Shown here in pieces: positions 32,251 through 33,059 of a DNA stretch of 33,059 nt. Within the stretch, counting starts at the first letter, position 1. Each line of letters begins with the position of its first letter. The translations under genes and the position numbers were made by a program. The stretch is from Gnetum montanum (Eukaryota; Streptophyta; Gnetopsida; Gnetales; Gnetaceae): the NCBI GenBank assembly GCA_015680685.1, contig MNCI01029312.1, forward strand, positions 460,266 through 493,324, in the 5' to 3' direction. The notes beneath the pieces were generated by a model, which saw only the letters and a list, made by a program, of their open reading frames with translations, was not told the origin of the DNA and made no database searches.

Positions 32251-33059
32251 AGACGCATTGGTACTGATGCAGGGAAGTTCTAAGGTTTATTGATCTATAA
32301 TGGCTTCTATTTTTACGTGCAAAATCAATTGTTTTCTTTGGCCTCAAATCGACGGCGCCTCTGCTAGGCGCGTTGTGCCAGAACCTTGCAGGGACACGGG
32401 TTCAAAGGTGATGGAGGAAGAACTCTCATGGACGTTTCCGCTTTCAAAATAGAAACAATTTCAGTTTCAAAATTTTTCCATCAATATGCAGCTGATCCTC
32501 CCACCTTCAACGATGTTCTCTGTGTTCTACAATGCACGCACTGTGTGGAGATTTTTCTGGCCATTATAGGATCATTCTTAACCTACCATACCAGACGCCG
32601 TTATTCACTGATACTCTAATCCATGGCACGGTTTCCCTTACTCTGCAATCAATGACAAGAATTTGGAAGATGCTCTGCAGAAACACAAAAAAATGCAGGA
32701 AGCTCTAAGCAAATTTGGGGCAAAACAAAACAAATTCCAGGAAACTGAAACTCTATGTCTAGGGCCATATGTTCAACACATCGTTTTTCTTTAAGATCTT
32801 TCTCCTCCGCTCTTCAGCAACCAAATACCACATGGCAACAATGTTGGATGCAGCGGTAGAGCCTTCTTCCATGGTGGCGGTTGATAACGATTTTTGGTAG
32901 GGGTGGGATATTTTGGAAGTATTCGCTGGCAGTTCCAAGCCTAGCGTCTTCACATTTGGGCTTGATGTTTTGGATTTAAATTTTTGTTTCCAGCCATTTC
33001 CACATGGGTGCAAGTGCACATAAATTATTTATAAATTAACATAGATTAGGTACCATCAA
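32251..33059. other. Higher-GC, CpG-retaining terminal segment, possible low-copy genic DNA
   Basis: The composition changes near 32250. CG dinucleotides become frequent (for example GGCGCC and GGCGCG near 32353-32370) and low-complexity AT runs disappear. Two overlapping-region ORFs exist: 77 codons on + (32386-32619) and 86 codons on - (33019-32759, MHLHPCGNGWKQ...). Neither resembles a family I know. A TTTATAAATAATT string upstream of the minus ORF (about 33021-33034) could be a TATA box. Either strand could hold an exon or promoter edge, and the window end cuts any further reading. No function is proposed. Confidence 0.35.

Overview
This is a transposon-dense stretch of a large plant nuclear genome. 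The DNA is strongly AT-rich, there is no compact gene array, and every recognisable coding trace belongs to an LTR retrotransposon broken by stops and frameshifts. CpG is rare across about 1.2-32.2 kb, as expected of long-methylated, decayed repeats. Thick layers of old, uncollapsed retroelements suggest a gymnosperm such as a conifer. That is inference from style; nothing in the sequence fixes the species.

The layout is a nest of elements. (1) 1-1109 holds a 461-bp inverted repeat whose arms end exactly beside single N bases, so it may be an assembly product. (2) About 3.06-27.48 kb is the body of a Ty3/Gypsy element of the Tat lineage on the + strand (call it Tat-host). It has a ~190-bp tandem array, a conserved block, a TTTGACC-rich spacer, a degenerate pol (RT, RNase H, a second archaeal-type RNase H, integrase), a 3' untranslated part, a polypurine tract and a 3' LTR (26304-27477). 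Its gag and 5' LTR were not found. (3) A Ty1/Copia element (5310-12105, + strand, SIRE/Maximus-like) is inserted in Tat-host between the array and pol. It carries a broken gag and an extra ORF but no pol. (4) A second Tat element of the same family (Tat2, 14049-23029, - strand) is inserted in the pol of Tat-host, splitting RT from RNase H. It has both LTRs, a gag, and the same array/block/spacer module, but its enzymatic pol has been deleted.

Downstream, 27.48-29.2 kb is a field of degenerate repeats built on a GTAGAGC...GCTCTATG hairpin. About 30.3-31.4 kb looks like the LTR and primer-binding site of another Copia element. The last ~0.8 kb (32.25-33.06 kb) is different: higher GC, CpG retained and no repeat resemblance, so it may be the edge of low-copy genic DNA.

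No intact protein gene, rRNA, secure tRNA or CRISPR array was found. Short ORFs are either fragments of the retroelement genes described here or chance. Comparisons were made by eye, so boundaries are approximate unless LTR ends or target duplications fix them.
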